The translations under genes were made by a program, and so were the position numbers. Positions 1 to 8,074 of a stretch of 9,588 nucleotides of DNA are shown in pieces (positions within the stretch are counted from its first letter, which is position 1; the number at the start of each line of letters is the position of its first letter). The DNA is from Bacteroidota bacterium (lineage in GTDB: Bacteria; Bacteroidota; Ignavibacteria; Ignavibacteriales; Melioribacteraceae): positions 1 through 9,588 of the forward strand of contig JAKAMS010000076.1 in assembly GCA_021812745.1 (NCBI GenBank), given 5' to 3'. The notes under the pieces were generated by a model that was not told where the DNA came from, made no database searches, and was given only the letters and a program-made list of their open reading frames with translations.

Positions 1-923
1 CTCAAGAAGTAGCGTTTACACTTGCAGACGGAATTGCTTATGTAGAAGCAGCAATTAAAGCGGGATTAGATGTTGACGAATTTGCCGGACAATTATCATT
101 TTTCTTCAACGCGCACAATGATCTTTTGGAAGAAGTAGCAAAGTATAGAGCCGCACGTCGTCTTTGGGCAAAGATTATGAAGGAAAGATTTGGCGCCAAG
201 AAAGATAAATCTCAGATGCTTCGCTTTCATACACAAACGGCAGGCTCAACTTTAACAGCACAGCAAGTTGATAACAACATAGTTAGAGTTACTATTCAGG
301 CATTGGCTGCAGTTCTTGGCGGAACACAAAGTTTACACACAAATTCCCGCGATGAAGCGCTCGCGCTTCCAACTCAAGATTCCGTTAAGATAGCTTTACG
401 AACTCAACAAATTATTGCTCACGAAAGCGGTGTTGCCAATACTATTGATCCGCTGGCGGGTTCTTACTACGTTGAATCTCTAACAGATCAGATTGAAAAA
501 GATGCGGAAGAATATATCCGAAAGATTGATGCAATGGGCGGAATGATCAATGCTATTGAAGAAGGATATGTTCAGACAGAAATACAAAAGGCTGCGTATC
601 AATTTCATCAAGAGCTGGAACGAAAAGAAAGAATTGTTGTCGGCGTAAATAAATTTGTTGATGAGAACGACAATCCCGGTGAACTGCTTAAACTCAATAA
701 AAAAATACAGAGCAATCAAATAGAATTTCTGAATAAGGTAAGAGCCCAAAGGAATGAAGAAGAAGTAAATCAAAAACTTTCAGCACTTAAAGAAGCGGCT
801 GATACTGATGCCAATCTTATTCCGTTCATTATCAACGCTGTAAAATCGTATGCAAGTATTGGAGAAATTTGTAATACCTTGCGGCAGGTTTTTGGCGAAT
901 ATAAAGAGCGTGTTGTAATCTAA
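1..923 (+). CDS. Methylmalonyl-CoA mutase large (catalytic) subunit, 5'-truncated by window
   Basis: This is the C-terminal 306 residues of an adenosylcobalamin-dependent acyl-CoA mutase, which interconverts (R)-methylmalonyl-CoA and succinyl-CoA in the cytoplasm. The frame is open from base 3, so the start lies outside the window; the TTG at 126 is an internal leucine codon. Family-typical blocks, numbered in the fragment, are [15 protein letters not shown] (74-88), [10 protein letters not shown] (106-115), a [10 protein letters not shown] stretch near 149-158, and GVNKF (214-218), which closes the TIM-barrel domain. The tail carries the [17 protein letters not shown] helix usual at the end of stand-alone large subunits. 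No B12-binding DxHxxG domain follows, so this is the split form that needs a separate cobalamin-binding subunit. The residues that separate methylmalonyl-CoA from isobutyryl-CoA mutases lie upstream of the window; the adjacent epimerase gene favours methylmalonyl-CoA. The next gene begins 37 bases downstream, probably in the same operon. Confidence 0.93.
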   Translation, partial: QEVAFTLADGIAYVEAAIKAGLDVDEFAGQLSFFFNAHNDLLEEVAKYRAARRLWAKIMKERFGAKKDKSQMLRFHTQTAGSTLTAQQVDNNIVRVTIQALAAVLGGTQSLHTNSRDEALALPTQDSVKIALRTQQIIAHESGVANTIDPLAGSYYVESLTDQIEKDAEEYIRKIDAMGGMINAIEEGYVQTEIQKAAYQFHQELERKERIVVGVNKFVDENDNPGELLKLNKKIQSNQIEFLNKVRAQRNEEEVNQKLSALKEAADTDANLIPFIINAVKSYASIGEICNTLRQVFGEYKERVVI

Positions 924-960
924 ATCTTGTTGTATAATCATTAATCTTATAGAGGGAAAA

Positions 961-1371
961 ATGGAAGTAACACATATAGAGCATATTGGCATTGCAGTAA
1001 AAAATATGGACGAAGCAATAAAGTATTACGAAGGTGTTCTGGGCTTTAAATGTTATTTGGTAGAAGAAGTAAGAACACAAAAAACCAAAACGGCTTTTTT
1101 CATGGTTGGACAAACAAAGATTGAACTTCTGGAATCAACTGATCAGCTTGGACCTATTGGAAGATTTATAGAAGCTAAAGGAGAAGGAATACACCATATA
1201 GCTTTTGCAGTTAATAATCTTCAAGATTCTCTTAAAGAAGTTGCAGCCAAAGGGATTCAACTGATAGATACCGAACCCAAAAGAGGCGGCGACAATTTGA
1301 ACATCGCTTTTCTTCATCCAAAATCCACAAGAGGAGTTTTAACCGAACTCTGCGAAAAGATTGAGAAATAA
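961..1371 (+). CDS. mce: Methylmalonyl-CoA epimerase (VOC superfamily)
   Basis: This 136-residue protein interconverts (S)- and (R)-methylmalonyl-CoA and so supplies the mutase encoded just upstream. It has the two paired beta-alpha-beta-beta-beta modules of the vicinal oxygen chelate fold: residues 4-60 beginning HIEHIGIAV, and 75-133 beginning GIHHIAFAV. Family comparison suggests the metal ligands are His8, Glu55, His78 or His79, and Glu129 in the final LTEL strand; the Glu55 assignment is by alignment from memory. The blocks EPKRGG and FLHPKSTRGVLTEL are typical of this family and set it apart from glyoxalase I and dioxygenases. Length matches the usual 130-150 residues. The ATG is preceded by AGAGGGA (951-957), a good ribosome-binding site with a 3-base spacer to the ATG (4-5 bases from its GGG core). 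A single operon with the mutase is inferred from the 37-base gap and shared pathway. Confidence 0.95.
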   Translation: MEVTHIEHIGIAVKNMDEAIKYYEGVLGFKCYLVEEVRTQKTKTAFFMVGQTKIELLESTDQLGPIGRFIEAKGEGIHHIAFAVNNLQDSLKEVAAKGIQLIDTEPKRGGDNLNIAFLHPKSTRGVLTELCEKIEK

Positions 1372-1456
1372 TTCGGTCCTTGGAAAAACTAAATATTCCA
1401 TAAAATTTTGAAATCATTAATAAATATTTTTTAGCTAATGACAAAGAGCGCACCAA

Positions 1457-2701
1457 CTAACTATTGACTAATTTTACTTCGTTTACTGTTGTATTTAACT
1501 CACCTTCCCATTGCGCCATTACTGCCGAGGCTAGACAGTTACCAACAAGATTAACCGTTGTGCGCCCCATATCCATAATCTCATCCACGCCAAGAATTAC
1601 GGCTACCCCTTCAAGAGGTAACCCGAAAGAAACTAGAGTTCCTGAAAGAACAATTAAAGCAGCGCGTGGAACAGCAGCAACTCCTTTGCTCGTAATCATC
1701 AAAGTTAACATCATTAATATTTGCTGAGAGATTGATAAGTTGACCCCCGCAGCTTGGGCGACAAAAATTGATGTTACAGCAAGATATAAAGTTGAGCCGT
1801 CGAGATTGAAAGAATATCCGGTAGGTATAACAAAAGAAACAATTCTCTTGGGAACACCAAATCCGATCATTTTTTTAAATGCATCCGGCAGTGCTGCGTC
1901 CGAAGAAGTTGTAGTAAATGCAATTAAGGCAGGTTCTTTAACGGCGATTAAAAATTTTTTCAAATTTATTTTAGAAAAGAATATAATTGGTAAGAAGACA
2001 ATAAGAATGAAGATAAAAAGTGCACCGTAAAATGTTAATATAAGTTTACCAAGATTTAGCAAAACAGATAATCCGCTATGACCAATTGTATAACACATAG
2101 CAGCTCCAATTCCGAATGGTGCAAACTTCATTACTATATTTGTAAACTTAAACATCACCTCTGATAATCCTTCACAAAAATTCAGCATTGTATCTTTCGC
2201 TTTTCCTTTAACCTGGGTCAATGCAATTCCAAAAAGAATTGCAAAGAACACTACTTGAAGAATATCGTTATTCGCGGCTGATTCGAAAAAACTTCTTGGT
2301 ACAATGTGTTCGATCATTCCTTGAGCTGAAATTTTTTCGGGCGCAACAGTTTGTGCTGCTGAAGTAGTGGCAATAAGAGAAATTCCTTCACCCGGACGTG
2401 AAATATTTACGGCTACCAAACCAATGATTAGTGCAAGTGTTGTTACTATTTCAAAATAGATTAATGTTTTGAATGCAAGTTTTCCAATTCGTTTCAGATC
2501 GTCTCCATGTCCCGCTATACCGACTACCAGAGTACCGAACAACAACGGAACAATTATTGATTTTATCATTCGTAAAAAAACATTTGAAATAATTCTGATA
2601 TTCTGAGACAATTCAGGAAATAAAGCACCAAGCGTTGCACCGATTACCATTGAAATGATTATCCACTTAGTTAAACTGATATTTTTAATTTTCTGCCACA
2701 T
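1457..2701 (-). CDS. Dicarboxylate/amino acid:cation symporter (DAACS family, glutamate/aspartate type)
   Basis: This inner-membrane secondary transporter of the GltPh/GltP/DctA fold imports acidic amino acids or dicarboxylates with cations. I start it at the ATG at 2701 (414 residues). The frame stays open to a TTG at 2743, but that codon has no Shine-Dalgarno sequence, while the ATG has GGAAAA (2708-2713) before it, and MWQKIKN leads directly into the first membrane helix. Core motifs are the serine/threonine-rich hairpin 1 TTTSSDAALP (263-272), helix 7 SFNLDGS (297-303, matching NMDGT), hairpin 2 TSKGVAAVP (337-345) and helix 8 DMGRTTVNLVGN (377-388). Arg380 corresponds to the Arg that holds the substrate side-chain carboxylate. 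Asp377 corresponds to GltPh Asp394, which binds the amino group and is Ser in DctA, so an amino acid substrate is favoured. The GltPh sodium-site Asp405 is replaced by Asn388. It is a single gene, convergent with the epimerase and divergent from the peptidase. Confidence 0.92.
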   Translation of the reverse strand: MWQKIKNISLTKWIIISMVIGATLGALFPELSQNIRIISNVFLRMIKSIIVPLLFGTLVVGIAGHGDDLKRIGKLAFKTLIYFEIVTTLALIIGLVAVNISRPGEGISLIATTSAAQTVAPEKISAQGMIEHIVPRSFFESAANNDILQVVFFAILFGIALTQVKGKAKDTMLNFCEGLSEVMFKFTNIVMKFAPFGIGAAMCYTIGHSGLSVLLNLGKLILTFYGALFIFILIVFLPIIFFSKINLKKFLIAVKEPALIAFTTTSSDAALPDAFKKMIGFGVPKRIVSFVIPTGYSFNLDGSTLYLAVTSIFVAQAAGVNLSISQQILMMLTLMITSKGVAAVPRAALIVLSGTLVSFGLPLEGVAVILGVDEIMDMGRTTVNLVGNCLASAVMAQWEGELNTTVNEVKLVNS

Positions 2702-2864
2702 AGCACATTTTCCATTATTTGATGGAGTGAATTTGTTATTCAAAATATAGTGAATTGTTGTTTGATTGTTTCTTTTTACTGCTGATTAGAATTGTATGTT
2801 TAAAATTACCTTTCCAATGAACTCATTCTTGAATATCTTATACCAGAATTAATTGTAGACCGTC
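2702..2864. promoter_or_regulatory. Divergent intergenic region, presumed promoters for symporter and peptidase
   Basis: These 163 bases separate two divergent genes and must hold both promoters unless the transcripts are longer. For the symporter the best -10-like element is TATATT on the minus strand (2744-2749), five of six matches to TATAAT. It would place transcription start near 2737, downstream of the alternative TTG codon and upstream of the ATG at 2701. For the peptidase, TAGAAT (2787-2792) and TATGTTTA (2795-2802), the latter near the Bacteroidota TAnnTTTG element, are weak candidates. No clear -35 or -33 partner is visible for any of them. No operator-like palindrome was recognised. 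Confidence 0.35.
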
Positions 2865-4874
2865 ATGAAAAAATATTTCTTAGCTCTAATCATTTTTTCT
2901 TTCGCAGCTAATCTTATGTTGGCTCAAGATGCTGCAGATTTTTGTTCTCAGGGAAAGATAAAAGAGTTTGCCCGGTTGAATAAAACATCTCAAGTTTTAT
3001 ATCCCGGCGACAGCAATATTGATGTTACTTATTACAAATTGAATCTGACTGTAACAACTAATCCAAATTATTTGAATGGAATTATAACCGTTAAAGCTCG
3101 TCCGGCAAAATCCTCCATCAACTCATTCTATCTGGATTTAGTAAATGCGTTGCATGTTTCATCAGTTAAATTGTCTGGAATTAATCTGAATTTTTCTCAA
3201 CCATCCGGCAGCAACCAGCTTGTAATCAATCTTGATAGATCGTATTCATCAAATGAGGAATTTTCTGTTGACATTACTTATGGCGGCAGACCGACAAGCG
3301 GTTCCGGATTTATTAGTCAAGCTTCATTTTCATTTCGTGACAGCACAGCAACATTTTACAAAACGGTTGTTTCTTCATTGAGTGAACCATACGGTGCAAG
3401 AGACTGGTGGCCAAGTAAAGATACACCCGCAGATAAAGTAGATTCATCCGACGTTTGGATAACTGCCGATAAATTTTTTGTCTCCGTTTCTAACGGATCT
3501 TTGGAAGGCACAGTTGATAATCCGGATGGAACAAGAACTTATAAATGGAAAAACCATTATCCTATTGCAAATTATTTAATTTCAATTGCGATGACAAACT
3601 ATCAAACAATTAATGATCAGTTTGAATACGAACCCGGAAAATTTCTTCCGGTGATTCATTATTGTTATCCCGAACGAATTGATAATACAAGAAGAAATGC
3701 CGTTGCAAAAACTATTGATATGCTAAAAATCTTTTCTGAAAAATTTGGACCATATCCTTATCTAAAAGAAAAATATGGTCATGCGGAATTTGGCTGGGGC
3801 GGAGGAATGGAGCACCAAACCATCACTTCAATGGGCGGCGGTGCTATGAGTTACGAAACTTACATCGCTCACGAATTGGCTCATCAATGGTTTGGTGATA
3901 AAGTAACATGCAAAGATTGGCAGAACATTTGGCTAAATGAAGGATTCGCCACCTACTGCGAAAAACTTTACTGGCTGTATGAATATGATCAACCGAATTT
4001 TAATTCTGTTGTAAACAGCATGTTCGCTTCTGCTAAAACTGCGCAAGGAACAATTTATGTTCAGAACATTAACGATGAACGCCAAATTTTTAATTCTGCC
4101 AGATCTTATAATAAAGGCGGCTCTGTTTTACACATGCTAAGAGGAATTGTTGGCGATGATAAATTTTTCCAAATCATGCGTGAATATGCAAATGAACCGG
4201 GACTTGCATACAATGTTGCAACCACTGAAGATTTCCAGCGAGTTGCTGAAAGAGTTTACGGACGGAGTTTAGATTATTTTTTTAAGGAGTGGATTTACGG
4301 CGAGAACTATCCTATATATTATGCGGAATGGAGTTATAAACCTGATGTAAACGGCACATATAAAATAACACTTAAACTAACTCAGACAGTAAATTCGAAT
4401 CCAAAATTTTTCACAATGCCAATTCAGGTATTAATTACAACCGCGCAAGGGACAAGCAGACAAACGTTAATCAATGATTCACAAATACAAACATTCGATC
4501 TGACGGTTGACAAGAAACCGACTTCAATACAGATTGATCCAGACAATTGGATTTTAAAAACAGTCTCTGGAATTGTATTTTTAGGAAGTGAAGATCTGCT
4601 GCCGGGCGTCTATTCACTAAATCAGAATTACCCCAATCCATTTAATTCTGAAACTCTCATTCGTTATTATCTGCCAGCTGATGGGCATATTACATTAGCC
4701 GTGTATGACGAGCTTGGAGGTTTTATAACTAAAATAGTTGATGAGCTAAAACCCAAAGGTTTATATGAAGTGAAATTCGATGCAAAGAAATTCAGTTTAT
4801 CAAGCGGAACTTACTTTTATACATTGAAAACTGATAACTTCACTGAAACGAAAAAAATGATTTTACTAAAATAA
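2865..4874 (+). CDS. Secreted M1-family zinc aminopeptidase with C-terminal type IX sorting domain
   Basis: This 669-residue exported metallopeptidase probably removes N-terminal residues from peptides outside the cell or at its surface. Residues 1-20 form a Sec signal peptide (MKK, hydrophobic core, cleavage likely after MLA before Gln21). Residues about 45-260 are the N-terminal beta domain of M1 peptidases. The catalytic domain has GGGMEH (312-317) in the place of the usual GxMEN exopeptidase motif, then HELAH (336-340) with Glu359 in NEG, giving the HEXXH-x18-E zinc site; His336, His340 and Glu359 are the ligands and Glu337 the base. Tyr415 in SYNKGG is the likely transition-state tyrosine. 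A beta domain follows (about 485-565), then, from NQNYPNPFN (587-594) to TETKKMILLK, a T9SS type A sorting domain, removed or used as a secretion signal in known systems. The ATG at 2865 is chosen because the signal peptide starts there, though no Shine-Dalgarno sequence precedes it. Confidence 0.93.
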   Translation: MKKYFLALIIFSFAANLMLAQDAADFCSQGKIKEFARLNKTSQVLYPGDSNIDVTYYKLNLTVTTNPNYLNGIITVKARPAKSSINSFYLDLVNALHVSSVKLSGINLNFSQPSGSNQLVINLDRSYSSNEEFSVDITYGGRPTSGSGFISQASFSFRDSTATFYKTVVSSLSEPYGARDWWPSKDTPADKVDSSDVWITADKFFVSVSNGSLEGTVDNPDGTRTYKWKNHYPIANYLISIAMTNYQTINDQFEYEPGKFLPVIHYCYPERIDNTRRNAVAKTIDMLKIFSEKFGPYPYLKEKYGHAEFGWGGGMEHQTITSMGGGAMSYETYIAHELAHQWFGDKVTCKDWQNIWLNEGFATYCEKLYWLYEYDQPNFNSVVNSMFASAKTAQGTIYVQNINDERQIFNSARSYNKGGSVLHMLRGIVGDDKFFQIMREYANEPGLAYNVATTEDFQRVAERVYGRSLDYFFKEWIYGENYPIYYAEWSYKPDVNGTYKITLKLTQTVNSNPKFFTMPIQVLITTAQGTSRQTLINDSQIQTFDLTVDKKPTSIQIDPDNWILKTVSGIVFLGSEDLLPGVYSLNQNYPNPFNSETLIRYYLPADGHITLAVYDELGGFITKIVDELKPKGLYEVKFDAKKFSLSSGTYFYTLKTDNFTETKKMILLK

Positions 4875-4897
4875 ACTGATGAAGAGTTTAAAATTAT

Positions 4898-4940
4898 AGT
4901 CTTAATGGCAAAAGATCTTTTCCCTTCTGCCGCCAAGACT
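4898..4940. terminator. Imperfect inverted repeat between convergent genes, possible bidirectional terminator
   Basis: AGTCTT (4898-4903) pairs with AAGACT (4935-4940). After a 2x2 mismatch, TGGC (4906-4909) pairs with GCCG (4929-4932), one of these pairs being T-G. The loop contains the perfect 12-base palindrome AAAAGATCTTTT (4910-4921). It lies between the stop codons of the peptidase (plus) and the RND pump (minus), where a shared terminator would be expected. Neither strand has a clear U-tract after the stem, so a classical intrinsic terminator is not proven. Confidence 0.35.
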
Positions 4941-4948
4941 CAAAGTTA

Positions 4949-7900
4949 TTAAGCTTCTAACAGATTCTTTCTTCTATTCTTAAAATAATTTTTGACTTTA
5001 TCACCTGCATGTTCAAAAACTATATAGAGTACCGGAATTACGATTAAAGTAAGTATTGTTGTTCCGGTTAATCCACCTATTATAGCTCTTGCCAATGGCG
5101 ACCACATTTCGGAACCCGATCCCAATTCAATTGCAAGCGGAATCATACCAAGAATTGTAGTTGCAGAAGTCATTAATACAGGTCTCAATCTTGCCTTGCT
5201 GCCGAACTCTACTGCTTCGTAAAGTTCCTTTCCATGGATGTGCCTTTGTTGATTAATAAAATCTACCATGACAATTCCGTTTTTCACGGCAATTCCAACA
5301 AGCATAACAATTCCAACAAGCGCCATTACGTTGAATGTTGTTCCGGTTATTGCCAGAAAAATCATCACACCGATTATTGAAAGCGGCACTGTAAACATTA
5401 TTATAAACGGATCGATCAATGATTCGAATTGAGATGCCATCACCATGTAAACTAATATGATTGCCGCAATAAAAGCGAGACTTAAATAAAAGAATGCTTC
5501 CTGTTGATCTTCGGCGGTTCCGCCTAGTATAACCTGGTATTCAGAAGGAATCGGAGTTTCGGCAATAATCTTTCTTATCGCGCTTGCTGCGGTTGAAAGA
5601 TCTGTACCGGATAATGCGCATCCAACTGAAACATACCTGTTCTGGTTCTCTCTATAAATCGTAGGACTCGATTGTTCCTCTACAATACTAGCGATGTCAT
5701 TTAATTTTATTCTTCCGCCGGTTGGTAAAGCAAGTTCAATCTGTCCGAGCGATTCTTTTTTGTTCCGGTATTCTTTAGCATACTGAACATAGATATCATA
5801 CTCGTCTCCCTCTTCACGAAATTGGGAAGCAACCTTTCCTTGAATAGCGGTTGAGATATTTCCGGCAACTTGCGGCGTTGATAAATTATAATGATTCATC
5901 AAATCCTTATTTAAATGTACTTGTAATTCGGGTGTTTCTTCTTTTGTGTTCAGGGAAATATCAACCAATCCTTTTACCTTTTCCATTTTGGATTTCAATT
6001 CATTAGCGATTGCTTTTGCCCCGGCAGAATTAAATCCTATAATTTTTACTTCAATTTCCCTCTCGGTTGAAAATGCCATCCCTTCCTGGAAAGTATATGT
6101 AACGCCCGGCAGTTTATCAAATTTCTTTCTTAATCTGTCTTGTATCTCGGACTGTGAAAATTTTCTTTTCTCACGCGGCGATAATTTTATCATCGCTTCG
6201 ATAGTGCTGGATGTTGTTCCAAAGGCAGCAATGCCTTCCCGTTCCCCGTAAAAAATTGAGAGCGATTCAAATTCATCTTTGCCGACTACTTCATTAATAA
6301 TATCTTCTATTTTATAAGCATAAGTCCTTGTTTGTTCAATTGGAGTTCCGGATGGTGATTCCAAAATAACATCTATTAAACCTTGATCTGATTTAGGCAG
6401 AAACTCGCCGCCGAGAAAAGTTGCTAACCCAAGTGATAAACCGAACAAAATAGTAACCGATATTAAAACAATTTTTTTATGATATATAGACCAATGCAAA
6501 ACCTTACCATAATTGTCGGATAACTTATTGAGCCAGCCGCCCATCTTATTATTCATCCTGGTAAAAAAGCCGTTTTTGTTTTTCGTTTCGCGTTTAAGAA
6601 TTCTTGTAGACAACATTGGAACAACCGACAAAGAAACGATCAGCGATACTATCAAGCTGTAAGAGATCGTAAGAACCATATCTTTAAATAGCTGCCCGGT
6701 GATATTTGGTACAAATAAAACCGGCACAAAAACTGCGATTGTAGTTAATGTTGATGCGATAACTGCCATACCAACTTCTGACGTTCCGCTATCTGCGGAA
6801 TCCATCACAGAACTTCCCAACTCTTGATGACGGTAAATATTTTCTAGAACAACTATCGAATCGTCCACCAGCATACCAACTGCAATGGCAAGCCCCGCCA
6901 TGGAGATTATATTCAAGGTGACATTTGCTGCATACATAATTGCGAAAGTTGCTATTATTGAAATGGGAATTGAAACAGCCATTATTATACTGCCGCGCAT
7001 ATTTCTTAGGAAGAAATAGATAACTGCGAATGAAAGGACAAATGCAATTAATGCGGAATCCCGCAGATTGTTCACCGACTGCATAATAAATTCCGATTGA
7101 TCCCAAATAGGGCTTAGCTTTGTTCCCTGGGGTAGTCCTGCAATAATTTCCGGAATAGCTTCTTTAACTTTCCTGCTGGTAAGAATTGTATTGGCGTCGG
7201 ATTGTTTCATAATCATTATCATAACACCTTCACCGTAATCCGCTCTTACCTCATTGGTATTTTCTTTGTATCCGTCCTCGACATTTGCAACATCACTTAT
7301 ATAAACCGGTACACCGTTTTTGTAAGTTAATATTGTTTTCTTAATCTGCTCCAACGATGTGTATTCGCTTAGCACCCGAAGATTATAATTCTTACCTGTT
7401 GTTTGAATAGTTCCGGCAGGCTGCAAACCGCTCCCCTGCTGTATTGTCAGCATAACATCATTTGGCGACAAATCATACGAAGCGAGTAAAACCGGATTAA
7501 TACTAACATTGATTCGCCGCTGCTGGCCGCCCATTGTTTGCACGGAAGCAACGCCGTCAACTCTTTCGAGTAACGGTTCAATTTTATCTTCTGTTAACTT
7601 TCTAATTTCGGCAGGACCGAGATAAGGAGAACTTATGCTATAATAGCTTATCGGCATCATCGAGGGATCAAAAATAAAAACCATCGGTTCATTGGAATCA
7701 TTCGGTAAATAATCTCTTATATAATCCAGATTCTTCCGGATATCATTTTCTGCTTTATCCATATTGGTTCCATATTTAAACTCAAGCATAACAACTGAGG
7801 AACCTTTGAAAGATTGCGAGCTGACTTTCTCAATATTTTTAACAGACGAAACGGCTTCTTCAACTGGTCTGGTTATCAAGTTTTCAATATCCTCGGGACC

Positions 7901-8062
7901 AACGCCTGAATAACTTGTAATTACCCCTGCAAACGGGAAAGTTATATCCGGAAAGAAATCAATTTTTAATTGTGAAAAGGAGAAGAAACTAAACAAGATT
8001 ATCACTGCATAAATCATTAGCAGTGTAATCTGTCTTCTAATAGAAAATTTTGTTAGTAACAT
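4949..8062 (-). CDS. RND efflux pump, inner-membrane permease (AcrB/HAE-1 type)
   Basis: This 1037-residue proton-driven pump is the inner-membrane engine of a tripartite drug or amphiphile exporter. Its length and two-fold layout fit the family: helix 1 (12-30), periplasmic porter segment (31-330), helices 2-6 (about 335-487), helix 7 (528-548), second porter segment (555-853) and helices 8-12 (855-1015). The proton relay is intact: Asp400-Asp401 in GMLVDDSIVVLEN of helix 4, Lys927 in GIAVKNGIVMVDF of helix 10, and Arg960 in RLRPVLMTS, matching AcrB Asp407, Asp408, Lys940 and Arg971. These residues argue against the heavy-metal (CusA) branch and the SecDF-like branch. The ATG at 8062 follows the adaptor stop by 12 bases, and the Shine-Dalgarno TAAGGGA (8071-8077 on the minus strand) includes that stop codon, suggesting coupled translation. 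Substrate cannot be read from sequence. Confidence 0.95.
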   Translation of the reverse strand: MLLTKFSIRRQITLLMIYAVIILFSFFSFSQLKIDFFPDITFPFAGVITSYSGVGPEDIENLITRPVEEAVSSVKNIEKVSSQSFKGSSVVMLEFKYGTNMDKAENDIRKNLDYIRDYLPNDSNEPMVFIFDPSMMPISYYSISSPYLGPAEIRKLTEDKIEPLLERVDGVASVQTMGGQQRRINVSINPVLLASYDLSPNDVMLTIQQGSGLQPAGTIQTTGKNYNLRVLSEYTSLEQIKKTILTYKNGVPVYISDVANVEDGYKENTNEVRADYGEGVMIMIMKQSDANTILTSRKVKEAIPEIIAGLPQGTKLSPIWDQSEFIMQSVNNLRDSALIAFVLSFAVIYFFLRNMRGSIIMAVSIPISIIATFAIMYAANVTLNIISMAGLAIAVGMLVDDSIVVLENIYRHQELGSSVMDSADSGTSEVGMAVIASTLTTIAVFVPVLFVPNITGQLFKDMVLTISYSLIVSLIVSLSVVPMLSTRILKRETKNKNGFFTRMNNKMGGWLNKLSDNYGKVLHWSIYHKKIVLISVTILFGLSLGLATFLGGEFLPKSDQGLIDVILESPSGTPIEQTRTYAYKIEDIINEVVGKDEFESLSIFYGEREGIAAFGTTSSTIEAMIKLSPREKRKFSQSEIQDRLRKKFDKLPGVTYTFQEGMAFSTEREIEVKIIGFNSAGAKAIANELKSKMEKVKGLVDISLNTKEETPELQVHLNKDLMNHYNLSTPQVAGNISTAIQGKVASQFREEGDEYDIYVQYAKEYRNKKESLGQIELALPTGGRIKLNDIASIVEEQSSPTIYRENQNRYVSVGCALSGTDLSTAASAIRKIIAETPIPSEYQVILGGTAEDQQEAFFYLSLAFIAAIILVYMVMASQFESLIDPFIIMFTVPLSIIGVMIFLAITGTTFNVMALVGIVMLVGIAVKNGIVMVDFINQQRHIHGKELYEAVEFGSKARLRPVLMTSATTILGMIPLAIELGSGSEMWSPLARAIIGGLTGTTILTLIVIPVLYIVFEHAGDKVKNYFKNRRKNLLEA

Positions 8063-8074
8063 TTTTTCATTCCC

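Noticed and set aside
480..1113. Minus-strand open frames opposite the mutase and epimerase genes
   Set aside because: The translations are low-complexity, Phe/Tyr/Ile-rich shadows of the well-conserved plus-strand coding sequence.
1372..1456. Possible terminator between epimerase and symporter: TAAATATT (1390-1397) can pair with AATATTTT near 1423-1430, followed by T's to 1432
   Set aside because: The stem would be only A-T pairs with a long loop, which random A+T-rich sequence easily gives. The GGAA/TTCC pairing at 1382-1399 is just four pairs.
1464..2030. Two plus-strand open frames (1464-1727 and 1740-2030) opposite the symporter gene
   Set aside because: They lie wholly inside the minus-strand symporter frame, which has strong family motifs throughout. 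Their translations have no recognisable domain, and no ribosome-binding context was seen.
2702..2743. TTG start at 2743 giving 14 more residues on the symporter
   Set aside because: It has no Shine-Dalgarno sequence, the extra residues (polar, NNKFTPSNNGKCA) are unlike family N-termini, and a candidate -10 element (2744-2749) would place it upstream of transcription start. The ATG at 2701 is preferred.
5946..7106. Open frames inside the RND pump gene (plus strand 5946-6251; minus strand, other frame, 6789-7106)
   Set aside because: Both are contained in the pump gene, whose proton-relay motifs and full length show it is the real gene. The out-of-frame translations match nothing recognisable.
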